A stretch of DNA of 64,000 nt from Mactromeris polynyma (lineage: Eukaryota > Mollusca > Bivalvia > Venerida > Mactridae), in assembly GCA_032209605.1 (NCBI GenBank), contig JASFXZ010000016.1, positions 1,302,001 to 1,366,000 on the forward strand, written 5' to 3'. A program made the translations under genes and the position numbers. The notes beneath the pieces are model-generated. The model was not told the origin of the DNA. It did not search any database and was given only the letters and a program-made list of their open reading frames with translations. The stretch's first letter is position 1, and every line of letters begins with the position of its first letter. Shown here piece after piece: positions 46,201-61,200 of this stretch.

Positions 46201-49200
46201 TTAGACATATGAAATAATGAGCAACATCAATTATTAAAGTATTATAAATCCTAAATATTGTTTTGCATTGATGTAAAGGGATTCATAAAGGTGTGTGTTT
46301 TTTTATTTTCATATTTGTGCAAATAGTTTACATTGATAAAATGTCTCTACAATGAATCAAATATGACTACACTGATCAAGTCAAGTTTTCGTCGCACACG
46401 GGCCTTTCAGACGAAAACCGGTAATCATGCTGCACGTGGAATTCGTGCGGATTATCGGGTAACCACATGTATCATTTAATTGTCCATTGGTTGCTATTAG
46501 AGAATGCTATCAGAAAAAGAGTCATTTCGTCTTTTAATCGCAAGAATTGATATTGAAATGCGCGGACGTGCAGTTGGACTTATTCAAGCCGGTGTATCGT
46601 TAAGACGAGTGTCCCGTCTGTTACATGTTCTCACCTCTACCATTTTCAAGATTGTGGGCGAAATTAGCACACTGGTAAGGTGATGAAAGTGAGTCTAAAC
46701 CACTTGCGACACTACTTACATGCGCATTAGGGCTTTCCCTGTATGTAATTAACCGGTAATGTACTGATTTGACGTCAACAGTCATTTAACACTATGCGAA
46801 AACAACTAGCGCGGAATAAATTGAACAGAATTGTGATGGTTTAGGATACAAATCAGAATATTAAGCAGGTATCTGAAATTTATTAGTGAATAAAATACAG
46901 TTAGTGGTTGGGATGGAAATAATTTAAAAACTAATCGTACACTCGTGATTTGATTCCTATCCATTGTATTTCATATCACCGATAAAACCGGTACATGTTT
47001 GTCATTTCTTATACTAGCAGCCCTTACATAAACAAATCAGGACCTTCCATGTGTATAAATAATTGTTAAACGTTCTAATGAGATCAATAGCCATAATGCC
47101 CCAACAAGATGCTATAGATACAATAATGGGCTAAAACACTGTACGATCGCTAGAAATCATCACCAATTAGAATACATCTGAGATGAGCTCGGGCGACGTG
47201 TACGTGCACGCCCTTTTCCCCTTTATTGATATCATGTTGTTATCATGCTGGGAGACAAGGGGGTCATAATTTGTTGGCCCAATGCCAGAATCATTGTCTT
47301 TAACAAGTATATAATTATTTATTTACAAAAGGAGATAACATACAATGATATAAAGAAGGTCATTGTTTATTGGTAAGTTTAAGACTTATTGTTCAGAGTC
47401 CAGGATTCAATTTCACAAACAATTGGAATAATAAGCATATATAAATACATAGTTCCCACATCTACAATATTTGCCTCCCTTGTTCTGAATTGTCGACCAT
47501 TTTGATAGGCAAAAGTATATGGGTACTATAATGTACAAGATGATAAACTGATCCGATATATACAAAATAACTTATTCATTATGCTCATGTGGGCATTTGG
47601 CTCAGTAAGTTGAAGAAAAAGTGGTTGTCACATGCAAGTTCTCTTGATATTTTCTCAATTATCAGATATTTGGAAATTACGCATGTAAAGGCTTATCAGT
47701 TTTGCCTATCAAATTGGCCGACAGTTAAGAACAAGGTAGGTAAATATTGTAGAAGTGGGAACTATGTATTCAAACTATTTTAGTAGCACAATGTCCTGTT
47801 TAAAACAGAGATTTCAACACCAATAAACCAGTTTTTTGTTTGCCAGATGACTTATGAGTAACACAAATGTTGTCAAAAGAACAAACTTGCTCTGTGTGTT
47901 CAATTTACAACTTCATTTAAATAAGGTACATATGTGACGTGGAGCAAATTGTCGATTTATCTCAAATAACCGAATGTTACCATACTAAAAAAACACCCTT
48001 CGTCGCATTGACTTACTTTCTTCATACAAGCCACAGCCGGCCGGGTGCTCGAAGTCTGAAGAATAAAATGAAAGGGAAATATACGTAAGTCCAACATACG
48101 ATTAGATAAATAAGTGAAAACATGAATCGTCCGTTATTTTCATGCCAATGCTAAAATATATCGCTCACCAAAGAAACTAAATGATAACCTCTTTGAGAGG
48201 GGCACGGGAAATAGCTATGCCGCGATTTGGGTACGTTCTCGTGTCCCCCGCCTCTGATTGATGTGGGAGAGTTATTAGATGATTGTGGAATGGAGTAAGT
48301 AATTGTCAAAATATGCTAAGTAATGATTTTGAGCAAAGGGCCCGATAATGCCTTCATACAGACAAACTCTCAAACATTGCATTGTAACTGTTCTTAAATG
48401 TTTCATGAAGCTGCAAAACACGAGTCCAATACTGGTATAGCATATGCGCTAACTCGGTGCGAAGGGCATGATAGAAAATACCCGTATCGGACACCTGTAT
48501 TTGTGGTTTTGGTAAACATGTAAGCAAAGAGACCATGCATTGTTGTATTGTACATCTCTATGTCGTAAATTAACACCATTATTCTAATATTGAGGATATT
48601 TCGTCCAAAACAATAGGACTATGCACCTTCAAGGCTAACAAACAATCACAAAAGTATGGTACCAGGATGCTTACCCCAGTTGAAGCTTGCATCAGCAAAC
48701 AACCCCATTATATTTACATGTGTGAAGATACCAGATGTATTGAATTTGTCTCCACATTGGCTTTCAACATCAACTTCATGTCCAAATCCCATACATATAT
48801 CGGTTGATGACTGGTTTTGCCAGAACCAAAAGAATGCCATGTCAACAGTACAATTTAATTCATCGCCATTGTTGATACTGGAATAAAATGCAAAAAAGAT
48901 GCGTAAAAAGGGCATATAATACTCCACAAAACAGAAGCACATAACCTAATGAGCATCAACAGAATCATCTCAAGACAAGGCACTTATGAAATACAAATGT
49001 AAGAAGAATTGATGCTACAAGGATTTAAGCCGATCGTTACAAATGAATATTGAGCATTTTTTACAAGGGCTATTCAGGACATGTTTTATTTCCTGAAACT
49101 TTGTAGTATAAAACTATTGTTATTAAAATGGCGCGTTGTTTTATATTTATTGAGGTTACATTAAATATGTGCATACCACGTTAACAAATATTGCTCCATC

Positions 49201-52200
49201 ATATGCCAGAGTACCCTAGATAACTTCCGGGGGAACTATCATAAATAACTGATGTGTAGCAGTGATGTAAGAAGACATATATCCTGTTAATAAACTCTAA
49301 GTTTAGAATAAAGTTTAACTTTGTTCAATTCACAGCGCTAACTGTGATGTACATATTTTATTGGTCATTGTTTTGTCCAAAGACCATAGTGTAATCGACT
49401 GATAATCATAAGGTTCCAAATCCGAACACAGTCCGTGGCGATAGTTTTCCGTGGTGCGTTGACTGAAGCCGAAGTCGGGCGCATGTTATCCTGAATGACA
49501 TATACGAGAAAAATAGAGGTTATCACACATATCAGGAACCCAATACAACTGCTTAAGACAACTGACCGATGGACGTAACTGAAATTATGTAGCAAGCGGT
49601 ATTTTAACAAATACAACGACAACAACAATATTCATTTTTCATACGTATTTTTATCCGAAATACTTGTTGTTTCACATGTCGATGAACCTTGGCATTGTGA
49701 TACTGTGATTTCACCATAAGTAATCCGAACCAACAAAGATTCAGATGGGTTGTTTGGGCTGGTGAAAAATTGCAACACTGCTTCGCCGCAAAACTTGATT
49801 CGTAGCTTTAATATGTGACTGGGATGATCTTTCAGATCGATTTTAGTTGGTGTGGCCACTGAAGCACTTGGATCGAATGTGACAGTCGAGCGTCCTCCGT
49901 CTGAAACAAAGCATTCCAGAAAACCTAATCATGATTTCAACTTAATGATTTCATGATTTTAACTTCTCGAATTCATGATTTTAAATTCACGAATTCACGA
50001 TTTCAACTTCGCGAAATCACAATTTTAAATTCCCGAATCCAGTACTAGCATTTCCAAGGAGGGAAATAAAGAAGTGCGAATGTCAACACCGGTTTTGAAG
50101 TGTTAATGTCGACATCGATATTTTAAGTGTGAAAATCACCACCGATATTTTAAGTGTGAAAGTAACCACCGATATTTTAAGTGTGAAAGTAACTACCGAT
50201 ATTTTAAGTGTGAAAATCACCACCGATATATGAAGTGTGAAAGTCTTCACCGATATTTGAAGTGAGAAAATCACCATCATTATTTGAAGTGAGACAATCA
50301 CCACCGGTATTTGAAGTGAGAAAAACACCAACGATATTTGAAGTGAGAAAATGACAGAACCCAGGACGGGTTTGTTACTACTGGCCTATAGTTTTATTGT
50401 ATTAGGTCCGCCTGCATTTGTTAAATTCTTAACACTTTTACTCCTAATAGTATTCATAAACAATATTTAAACCTTTACACTATTTCTAATCACTCCTGAT
50501 TAGCGTTTTTATATTTGCATAATAGTCGATTGCCAAACTGAAAAGCAAAGATTCGGATCCCGGGAGAGGCATATGATTGCCGTGTCATTGTGATCCAAGG
50601 TATTAAATCCAAAGTCAAGTTATCCGCGGCGTCTGATTCATGCGGGAAACATCTTTCCTACCCCAGGTTGTTGATATTGTAACTGTTTGTAGGAATAACT
50701 TACTCTCTGTTAATGAATGATATACCAGTTCCATAACTGATATATGTGAAAACTTCGTTCAAACCGTTTTTACAACAGCGTTTATTTGCTAAAATGCTTA
50801 AATTGCTGTCCAAGCAGAATCAATTTTAACAATATCGCAGCCATTTTTGGTTGAGTTACATTACGCTACGACAGCTTCGGACTTCGTAAGTACGACACAC
50901 GTTGATAAAACGCTTTTGTCGAAAGTTCGGAGTCTTACGACAAGCTTACGACAGAAAAACGTCATAAGACACAGTGATAAAACTGCCCCCCAGTTTCTTA
51001 ACTGATATAATTATATGAAAACTACACGAGGGCTATTTACACAAAACATATTACAAAGATAACATGAAATGAATGACCAGTATTCTGTTTCGCATAGGGG
51101 TATGTCTTGTTCAAAATGTGGTAATGTCAGCAATGAATACTCAAACGCAAAAGAAAGGGTGCACTTTTGATTTTTTAATTATTTTATTTTACAAGGTATA
51201 AAGTTGTCCGAAAATGTGTGTAATTTGGATATTTCAGCACAAAATGAAAGTATATAAAACCATTTTCTCCAAAATAGTGATTCAATTTGCGAATGTGTCA
51301 TACGTGGTCAGTTTCAAGTGGTATTTTTCCAAAGTTATGGACATATTCGAAATCGTGTACATTGTCAGAACAAAATATTTACGAGTTCACTGCCCGAACG
51401 ATTTTTTTTCAATGAACAATTTGTGACGTGAAACCTTGTTTTCACTTTCTGATATGAAAATTCTTCATAATAATTATAAGCATCATGTGTATGATTTCTT
51501 TCAAACCACTATATTTCATATCTGAATTTAAATATATTATATTATTATATTTCAGATCTGAACTACGTACATTTGTCGCAATGGCACGTATACGTTTATG
51601 TATATGCTATTGTGCACGTATGCCTGTTTAAAGGTGAAAAGCTTGAATTATTTCGCTTACGTAATTCATTTCTTGAAATAAGTTAATTCTATGAAAATGT
51701 GATTTTTGCTATTTGAAATACAAATGTAATTTCAAAATTGATTTTTTCTGAAAGATTAGGGCATAGAATCAATCAAACCCCACGATCATACAATACGCTG
51801 ATTTGAACGAAATAAATATTTACCATAACAAGTTCCCTCTGTAATTGGGGCCGGCATAAGTTTCTCTGTACCGATAATACTCTGAAAACAAACAAATAAC
51901 ATTAATAACCAGATATGGTCGACTACTTTTCTAAATTTCAAAACGATTGAAATTTGTGTAACGGTGTCCGTTGAATAGTCAGGAATGTTGTACTGACTGT
52001 ATAGAACTGCACTGATGCTTTTTCTATTCAAACACATGTTTTATAAACGTAAAGCGGTTACAATTTTCATCAAAAGTTGAATAGGAGGTTAAAACTTTAG
52101 GCTTTTATTTTTCTCTACGTGATCTTGTGGTGAAGTATCAGCCTGGAATTGATTTAAGATATCGTTTTCCTTTATTTTAACCATCGAGCAATAAACTGTA

Positions 52201-55200
52201 ACACCCCACTTGTCACGGAGTGATACCTTCACCGACCATCAGCCGGAGATTTAACCATCAAGTTACCATGTACGCTACTTCAAGCTAAATTGAGCCCGCA
52301 CGGTTGGTCCATCATTGACAGACAAACCGGAAAGCCCGGGTTTGAATCTCGGGTATGTACGTATACTCTGCGTGACAATGTGACTTAGAAAACTAAATTC
52401 TATAACTTCGACCTTCCACACTTTGTCATGTTGGGAAGAAGTTGTTATAGTTGCTTGCGAAAAAACAGTTAAGCACTGAACCAGAACCAGAAAATATAAA
52501 CATAAAACATAAAAAGTAAAGTATGGCATAACATTTCACTCAAGCTCAATATTTCGGCCACACTGGATCTTTAGTGTATCAAGAGCAAATAACATTATAT
52601 TTCGCAATATCAATATTTATCACATACCCGTGCATGTTTCTACTATGCAATAAATATCATACTGCACAGTCTGCATATAATATGCAAATGAGCGGTAAAA
52701 CCTAAATGAAATCCATACGCTGCTTGTTTAACAATTAACAAAACGAGTTATAATAAAAAATATCCATATCGACTACGTTTAATGCATTAGATAGGGATGC
52801 TCATGAACACTGCAGCCAACACAAAAAGAAATATGATAATATTTACCGTTTACATGCAAGTAAAGACGAATATACTAAGCATGTCCAGCAAAATTCTCCC
52901 AACCTACAAATCCAGTTCAGTAAGTTATTCCATCTCAAACGATTTGTCTTTCAGACAACATTCAACACGTCATCAGTGTACACAGGAATTTGAATCAACA
53001 TATTTATCTTTGTTCGAAGAGTTCAGACCTATATCAATTAAAATTGGCTAGATTCCGCACATTTGATAGCGATTCGAGTCAGAGAGATGGAACGGACTGA
53101 CTGAACGCGTGTATACTGAATGACGTCAGAGAATTGTTTATGTGATGACGTCATCAAACACATTTATCGATGACATTCTGACTGGAAAGGTTTTCCTCAA
53201 TTTACGTTTTACAGTTACGTTTGATATTAGCGAATTGTTAAATACATTTGATAAACTGGAAAATAATCATATATTGATAGATCTATGGATAATTTTAGAA
53301 ATAATGATTTTGTGAATCGGGCTGTTGTTTCCCGGAGGTCTGTGTTGGGAGGCACTGTCTTATGTATGTGGCGTTTCATGTAGCTACATATTCTCTCTCT
53401 TTCATATATTCAATAGCCTAATTACTTTCGGGAAGCGGCTGTCTCTATAAATGACGTCAAGTTTGAATGTGGATGTTCTCGTTATTTGTCGGGTATGTGA
53501 TAATAGAATATTAAATTCGTGTTGTTTAGTATTGAATTTATTAAACTCGTCAGAGGCTCGCTTCATATCATTTTATTCAACTCGTTCAATAAATTCAATA
53601 CTTAACAACACTCATTCAATATCCTCTATATAATGGGTTTGTATGTCTACTCAAGAAAGGTCACCTTAAGATGTTTAATTGAATGGCCTTCACTATTAAA
53701 ATGAGAAGATAGTGCCCTGTCTTTGTTGAGTCGGATGTCGCGCAGGTGCTCTGCTCTTTTTAAAGGCCAAGTGTGGCCAAAATAGTGAGCTTGAGTGAAA
53801 TGTTTTACCATACATTACATTGATCCCCTTTTTGGGATATTTCAACAACAAGATAAAAAGTAAACATGATCGTTTATTTTTGCTTGTTCTTTATTGTCGA
53901 AATAAATAGCGTAGGAGAGAATTATTTTGTAAAGTTTGAAAAAAATACAGAGCAATATGAATATTAAAAGACACATACTTATAATTTGATAATTTTCAGA
54001 CTATATTATTAACATCTCACAAACATAATTAGATCTATATAATATTCATATATGTTATATATGCTCATAATACATACTAACAACCAGTTCATACTAACTG
54101 TTTCATTGTACGGTATGGTGGAGGATGCCCTCGATCCACTCATACCTATAGACGAGGAAAATTCTCTCCCTCACAAATAACCAAAACAAAACAGTAAAGT
54201 GCTGGCTGGTTATATAATAACGCTTGTTTGATCAATAGAGTGTAACACATAACTGAAATACAGTTGAGAAATGGCGTAATACACCATACAAAAATGAATG
54301 CAATTATTACCGTATCGAAGAAATATGATGCTGGCATGGTAGCGGTATGATTACATTTCATGATTGTAGGCCCATAACAATCTGTGCACGACAAAGTGCC
54401 TGACACGTTTCCAATTTTATATTTGCTATACTTGACATCAACTCCATCAGCTCCTGCGAACATGAAACAATGACGTTGTATGTACATATGTTGGTTACTC
54501 TAGAAAGGTTCGTTTTAAATAAATAGCACTGTATTCGATTCAAATTTAAATATGTATTCCTATAAATGAAGTTATTATTTACCAAAGGCGAAAACAATGT
54601 ATTAAACAGATAACTTATATTGCATGACAACACAATGTCTAAGACACTAGTTAAAAACTTTTACTCTTAAAAGTCATTAACATGACAAACGAAATATCAA
54701 TGACAAGGACATCAACGATACAATTTACCTCATGATGCAGAAGTTTTGTTCTATAACATTTGTTACTTGATTACGTACACGCTATTCTAACAAATCCTAT
54801 CAAAACGTAGATTGTTTTCAAGTTTACTTTAAAAATAAAAGTTTATTAATCATCCATACTATGATATATTAATAATCATAATGTTATTGTATTGTTTCGA
54901 GTTAAAACTCAAGTGTTAATACTTTTTATCGAATATACAGAATACTACGGATACATACATTATGACTTTATTCGTTGTAAGTGCATATTTATTGATATTT
55001 TACATAAACGAAAAATGTTCTTCATAATTGTTTTGGTAAACAAAAGAAACAAAGGAGCATAATGTGACTTTATTAGTAACCCTGGGTATTCGAAAATAAC
55101 AACGTGTCACACAAACTGTTCATAGTCCAATATACGAGCTGTGTTTTATCGACTGTTCGCTTTGCCCTCCCCCCCCCCTGTTTGGCGATATACGAGCTGA

Positions 55201-58200
55201 GGGTTATCGATTGTTCGCTTCGTCCCGCCCCTGTTTGGCGATATACGAGCTGTATTTTAGCGATTGTTCGCTTTGTCCCGCTCCTGTTTGGCGATATACG
55301 AGCTGAGTTTGATCGATTGCTCACTTTGTCCCGCCCCTGTTTGGCGATATACGAGCTGTTTTTTTATGGATTCTTCGCTTTGTCCCGCCCCGCCCCCTGT
55401 TTGGCGATATACGAGCTGTGTTTCATCGATTGTTCGCTTTGCCCCTCCCCCCTCTGTTTGACGATATACGAGCTGTGTTTCATCGATTGTTCGCTTTGCC
55501 AACCCCCCCCCTCTGTTTAGCGATATACGAGCTGTGTTTCATCGATTGTTCGCTTTGCCCCCCAACGCCCTGTTTTGCGATATATGAGCTGTGTTCCATC
55601 GATTATTCGCTCTGCCCCCCATCCCCCTGTTTAGCGATATACGAGCTGAGTTTAATCGATTGTTCGCTTTGTCCCGCCCCTGTTTGGCGATATACGAGCT
55701 GTATTTTAGCGATTGTTCGCTTTGTCCCGCCCCTGTTTGGCGATATACGAGCTGTGTTTTATCGATTGTTCCTTTTGTCCCCGCCCTGTCCTGTTTGGCG
55801 ATATACGAGCTGTGTTTCATCGATTGTTCGCTTTGCCAACCCCCCCTCTGTTTGGCGATATACGAACTGTGTTGCATCGATTGTTCGCTTTGCCCCCCAC
55901 CCCCGTGTTTTGCGATATACGAGCTGTGTTTCATCGATTATTCGCTTTGCCCCCCCCCCCTGTTTGGCGATATACGAGCTGAGTTTAACCGATTGTTCGC
56001 TTTGTTCTGCCCCTGTTTGGCGATATACGAACTGTATTTGATCGATTGTTCGCTTTGTCCCGCCCCTCCCTCTGTTTGGCGATATACGAGCTGTGTTTCA
56101 TCGATTATTCGCTTTGCCCCCCCATCCCCCTCTTTGGCGATATACGAGCTGAGTTTAATCGTTTGTTCGCTTTGTTCCGCCCCTGTTTGGCGATATACGA
56201 GCTGTATTTTATCAATTGTTCGCTTTGTCCCGCTCCTCCCCTTGTTTGGCGATATAGGAGCTGTGTTTCATCGATTATTCGCTTTGCCCCCCACCCCACT
56301 GTTTGGCGATATAGGAGCTGTGTTTCATCGATTATTCGCTTTGCCCCCCACCCCCCTGTTTGGCGAAATACGAGCTGAGTTTCATCGATTGTTCGCTTTG
56401 TTCCGCCCCTGTTTGGCGATATACGAGCTGTATTTTATCGATTGTTCGCTTTGTCCCGCCCCTCCCCCTGTTTGGCGATATACGAGCTGTGTTCCATCGA
56501 TTATTCGCTTTGCCCCCACCCCCCCTGTTTGGCGATATACGAGCTGTGTTTAATCGTTTGTTTGCTTTGTGCCGCCCCTGATTGGCGATAAACGAGCTGT
56601 ATTGTATCGACTGTTCGCTTTGCCCCGTCCCCACCCCCCCCTGTTTGGCGATATACGAGCTGTGTTTCATTGATGATTTGCTTTCCCCCCCCCCCCCCGA
56701 CTCCCTGTTTGGTGATATACGAGCTGAGTTTAATCGATTGTTGCTTTGTTCCGCCCCGACCCCTGTTTGGCGATATACGAGCTGTGTTTCATCGATTGTT
56801 CGCTTTGCCCCCCCCCCCGATAGGCAATATACGAGCTGAGTTTAATCGATTGTTCGTATTGTTCCGGCCCTGTTTGGAGATAGACGAGCTGTGTTTTATC
56901 GATTGTTCGCTTTGTCCCGCCCCTCCCCCTGTTTGGCGATATACGAGCTGTGTTCCATCGATTATTCGCTTTGCCCCCCACCCCCCCTGTTTGGCGATAT
57001 ACGAGCTGAGTTTAATCGATTGTTCGCTTTGTTGTGCCCCTGTTTGGTGATATACGAGCTGTATTTTATCGATGGTTCGCTTTGTCCCGACCCCCCCCCC
57101 TGTTTGGCGATATACGAGCTGTGTTCGCTTTGCCCCCCCCCCCAATAGACAATATACGAGCTGTGTGTCATCGATTGTTCGCTTTGCCCCCCCCCCCGTA
57201 TTTGGCGATATACGAGCTGTGTTTAACCGATTGTTCGCTCCCTCCCCCTGAATGGCTATGGTTCTGAAGGTTCGATATGTTCGGTAGAGTATGTCCTGAT
57301 AGATAATCTGGTTAACACAGCGGCAACATTCTTAAGTTGCCGCTTGTCAGACTTGTTACTACATCGGTGATATTTAGGATAGGTAGGAAGTGAGTGATTA
57401 TTACAATATTTAGTTCACTCTGTATACATGTATGTTTAATGCGTGATAAGATTTCTCAACTTGAACAAATGCAAAATAAAACTTTCTTCACTACTTGTCA
57501 TTAAGAAAACACAATCGCTAAAAATGGTGGAAACAACTGACGGAAGAGGGATTTACCTCAGTTCCTGGGACGGAATATTTTGTAGATCAAGTAAAACAAC
57601 CTACTAAAACGAACAACGTGTTAAATGAAAGACAAATTAAGTTAAAAACCACCAACAACAAACCTCCTGAGAAATGGGACTTCCTCAGGGAACATATCAT
57701 ATGGTAATATAATATATATTAACAATACTAATCAACTGCACTATAGACACCAAACTAAGTATAGTTCATTATAAATATTTGATGAAAATAATTCCAATTA
57801 ATGATAATCTGTATTAATTTAAACTTATAAGTTGTAGGTTGTGTGATTTTTGTTTAATGTTACCGGAAACACAGAAACATCTTTTTTGGGAATATCAAAT
57901 AGTTCAACAATTCTGGCTTAATTTACAAGAATTTCTCAAAACCAAATATATCCAAGTACATTTAGCTCTACTTAGCTATAGAACAATATCACTAGGTCTG
58001 GAAAAAAACAATGACAACAAAAAAGAAACATAACAAATTTCTTCTAATGCTAGCAAAATATTTCAGCAGTTCCTGCAAATATAACAAAAAAGTGCCTGAA
58101 ACTGAATTCTTTAAATCTTATCTTTCTCAACGTCTTTGTATTGAAAGAATGATAAGCAACTCAAAAAGATAAACTACAGGTATTTCAAACAAAATGTAAA

Positions 58201-61200
58201 TATGTTATATCTTACCTGGTACTGTAATACATGCAAATGCAAAACACAGAAAAAAACATGATAGCATAATTATGGTTGTTTAGGTTTATGTCTACATATA
58301 CTAGCTCACAATGACTCGGATTTGTTTTCACAGTTGATTTGTTTTGTTCATCACATAAAAAACTCATTTATGTCTAGAATATTACACATACTATTGGAAT
58401 CAATTATATAATGTCATTAACGTCCACGTTATACTGCTTTGTTCATTGTGTGCAATATCTGTAATTTTCAACATTAGTGTATGTGCACTTTTATAAACTT
58501 AAATGAATAAATAAATACAAAATATCAGTCTTAGTCTTTCTTATACTTATAATAACACCTCATTCATCCATGAACAGCTCAGTTATGCATCTGTAATATG
58601 TATAACTACTTTGATTAACGAATGGACGCAACTGAAGTGATAGGATTCTTTTACAATTATAATCACATTATACCATAATATTAATTTCGTATTTGATAAC
58701 GCACTGGACTAGTAATCCCTGGGTCGCAGGTTCGATCCCCGCGCAACCACTAACAGTACTAACAGTCTGTCGGATAGAAACAAAACCAAGGCGCCATGTA
58801 CGATGCTTTACATTAGGCTCGTAATAGAACCAGGCGTGTTTCTGGAACTAGGACATCTCCTGTATCATATACTATCCTCCAACAATTTAAATAACTAACA
58901 TTCTTTCGGAGGCGTCGCCCATATGAAAACCGGTGGCGACGATAAATAAACGCAAAAACAAAAAAGTGGATACAAGTAAAATAACCACATTACCCGAATT
59001 TGTTAACACCTGTACTTGGTCAACACAATGTGTCATTGTAGCAGACGGCTGTATATTTTGAACAGACGGCACAACCGTCATACTGAGGGTAGTAGTTTCG
59101 CTGGTGTTGTTACTTGCATACTTCAAGCCTGATATCTGTATGACCTAACGAATAAAACAGATCTCAGCTAAACATTAAAAGTAAATCATTGCTGTTCATG
59201 ACATTATAATGAGAAAAAACTCCCATCCAAACAAAAAAAGGCACGGCGTCGTGAACTAAGTAGAAGTTCGGAACCTCGAACAGGTTTGACTCGAACACGG
59301 TAGATACCTCGAAAGGTTCTTAGTTCCCGCCGAAATCCCTTCTTTTATCATTTAACCTAACAGTAGATCAGTCGAACGCAGATAGGTCGAACACTTGAAC
59401 ATGATTTGCAGCCCCTCGCTAACATTTTATTCATTTTGGACTACAGATAAGTCGACAATACAGTACTTAACACCTTTGATTGATCAGTTGAAATTCCTTT
59501 GTTTGTTAAAGGTAAGATTGGCGACACATTTCATTCACACGTCGTATTAACTATTTGACTGTTGTACTGTATACATGTAATTATGACAAACAATCGTTTT
59601 AAGTTTTTTTCATTCGTTTATTGGCAAATCGGCTTTATTTAAATTTTGTCCATTGACAATGTGTTCTGGCAGACTCACAATTTATGTGGAACATTCAAAA
59701 CACAAGAAAAAATAGTCTATCACATGGAATTTGTTTAGATTTTTTTTTAAATAAGCATTTTCATATTACAGACATACTCAAAAAAAAGAGTAACGTAAGA
59801 AAGAATACACAAAAAATATCATGATAATTCTATACATCACTGGAAGAAATAATTTGCAATTTAACTGGTTTTATATTTTTTTTTCAATGTATTTTTTCTG
59901 TTAATAAGACGACAGTTCGAGGTTTCAAAGATTTACTGTAGGTTTGTTGGTGCAAATATTGAGATATTCTCTCACTTTATTTCTCACCCGCCAGGCGTCA
60001 AGGCATGGAACATTTATTATGAATTAATTTAAAGGATGTTAACCCGATTAGAGATATTAAGTTCACAGAAGAGTATGTTTAATACATCCTCGGTACCCAG
60101 ACTATCCATAACATATATGATACCCTGGGCAAACTGACTGTAGGACTCTCGTACTAATAATGAATGAGAGGTGTAATCCTGCCACTTGACACACGCGCAT
60201 ATACGGAAATTGCCGAGGAGTTACAAATGAAATCGCGTTTTTTTTGCGATCCATTGAGATCGCGGTTTTCAAATCGTGTTATGCAGGACAGCAATATCTC
60301 TTCAGAAAGGAGATTCATTCGTTTTTTGTTATCGTCCATTTCATTGGTCGAGAATGCTAATGAATATTCATGCATTACAAAGTTTTGCTTGCCAATTTGC
60401 CCAGGGTAGCACACATGTTATGGCTACCGAGGATGGTCTTAATAAGGGAGCTACCATTTGTTTCCATTTGGAATGGACAACAAGGACTCGCATGTAAGAG
60501 AATAGAATGGAAACGATACGCAATAGCTTCAACCAACAGGAACATTTGTGATAAACTGTTGAGGAGGACCACCGAGGGCGTACATGTACAAAAGCGGAAA
60601 CATTAATGCGGCAGTCTCTTAGATTTTTGGCCCAAATGCAAAACAATTATCGGTTAACATTGAGACGGCCCATTCTCTTAAGGGAAACAATAATTTATTT
60701 TTAAACATTTATTTATAAAATATTATTGTATCGGAAATCATATTTGCTGTTTTAAATTTGTGAAACTCAGACATTTTTGTACATCTAGTCTTGGTGACCA
60801 TATGAAAAAGGCTGTAATTCCCTTAAAAACGTCGTTTTTGCAATATTTTTTCTTTTGTAGTAACCTTCAAATGTCCCTACATGCAGAAATATTAATAACT
60901 CATTTTTTCTAAAATAGTATAAGTTAATATAATGGCGCTTCTAAGGTGACTGTGATAAAACTAGACAAATCCGTTAGCGTAAAAACATGTAAAATCTGAT
61001 ATTATATTTACGACCGAGGGAAATGTACATAGTATTGCATTTTTCAGGAGTTCTTCATATAATTAGAGATCTCTTCAAATAATGTGAGGCCTTTTCAAAT
61101 AATTAGAGACCTCTCCAAATGAATTGAAAATATCTTCAATGGTTTTGAAGAGTTCTTTAATCATTTAAATCATGTACTATCAAATAACAACAGCTTACCT

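Noticed and set aside
50083..50331. An 82-codon minus-strand frame of repeated hydrophobic nonapeptides
   Set aside because: It is the direct translation of the 27-bp tandem repeat in a gene-4 intron.
52275..52529. A minus-strand frame beginning MPYFTFYVLCLYFLVLVQCL that looks like a signal peptide and could be a first exon for the 51824-40085 exons
   Set aside because: It is the antisense of a tRNA-derived SINE with a B box and A-rich tail, and the donor that would be needed (AAG|GTCGAA) is weak. Phase agreement with the upstream linker exon at 54311 makes one long gene more likely.
55591..56553. A 320-codon plus-strand open frame (and other 100-200-codon frames in both strands)
   Set aside because: It lies wholly inside the 53-60-bp satellite. 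The peptide is a simple repeat of A-I-Y-E-L-x-x-I-D-C-S-L-C-P, several frames on both strands are open at once, and there is no start context or splice site. It is a repeat artefact.
60154..60646. A cluster of overlapping open frames on both strands
   Set aside because: Five or more frames of 65-92 codons overlap in all directions with no conserved motif or splice pattern. The cluster lies in the gene-4 intron 59145-61198 and reflects slightly higher GC content.
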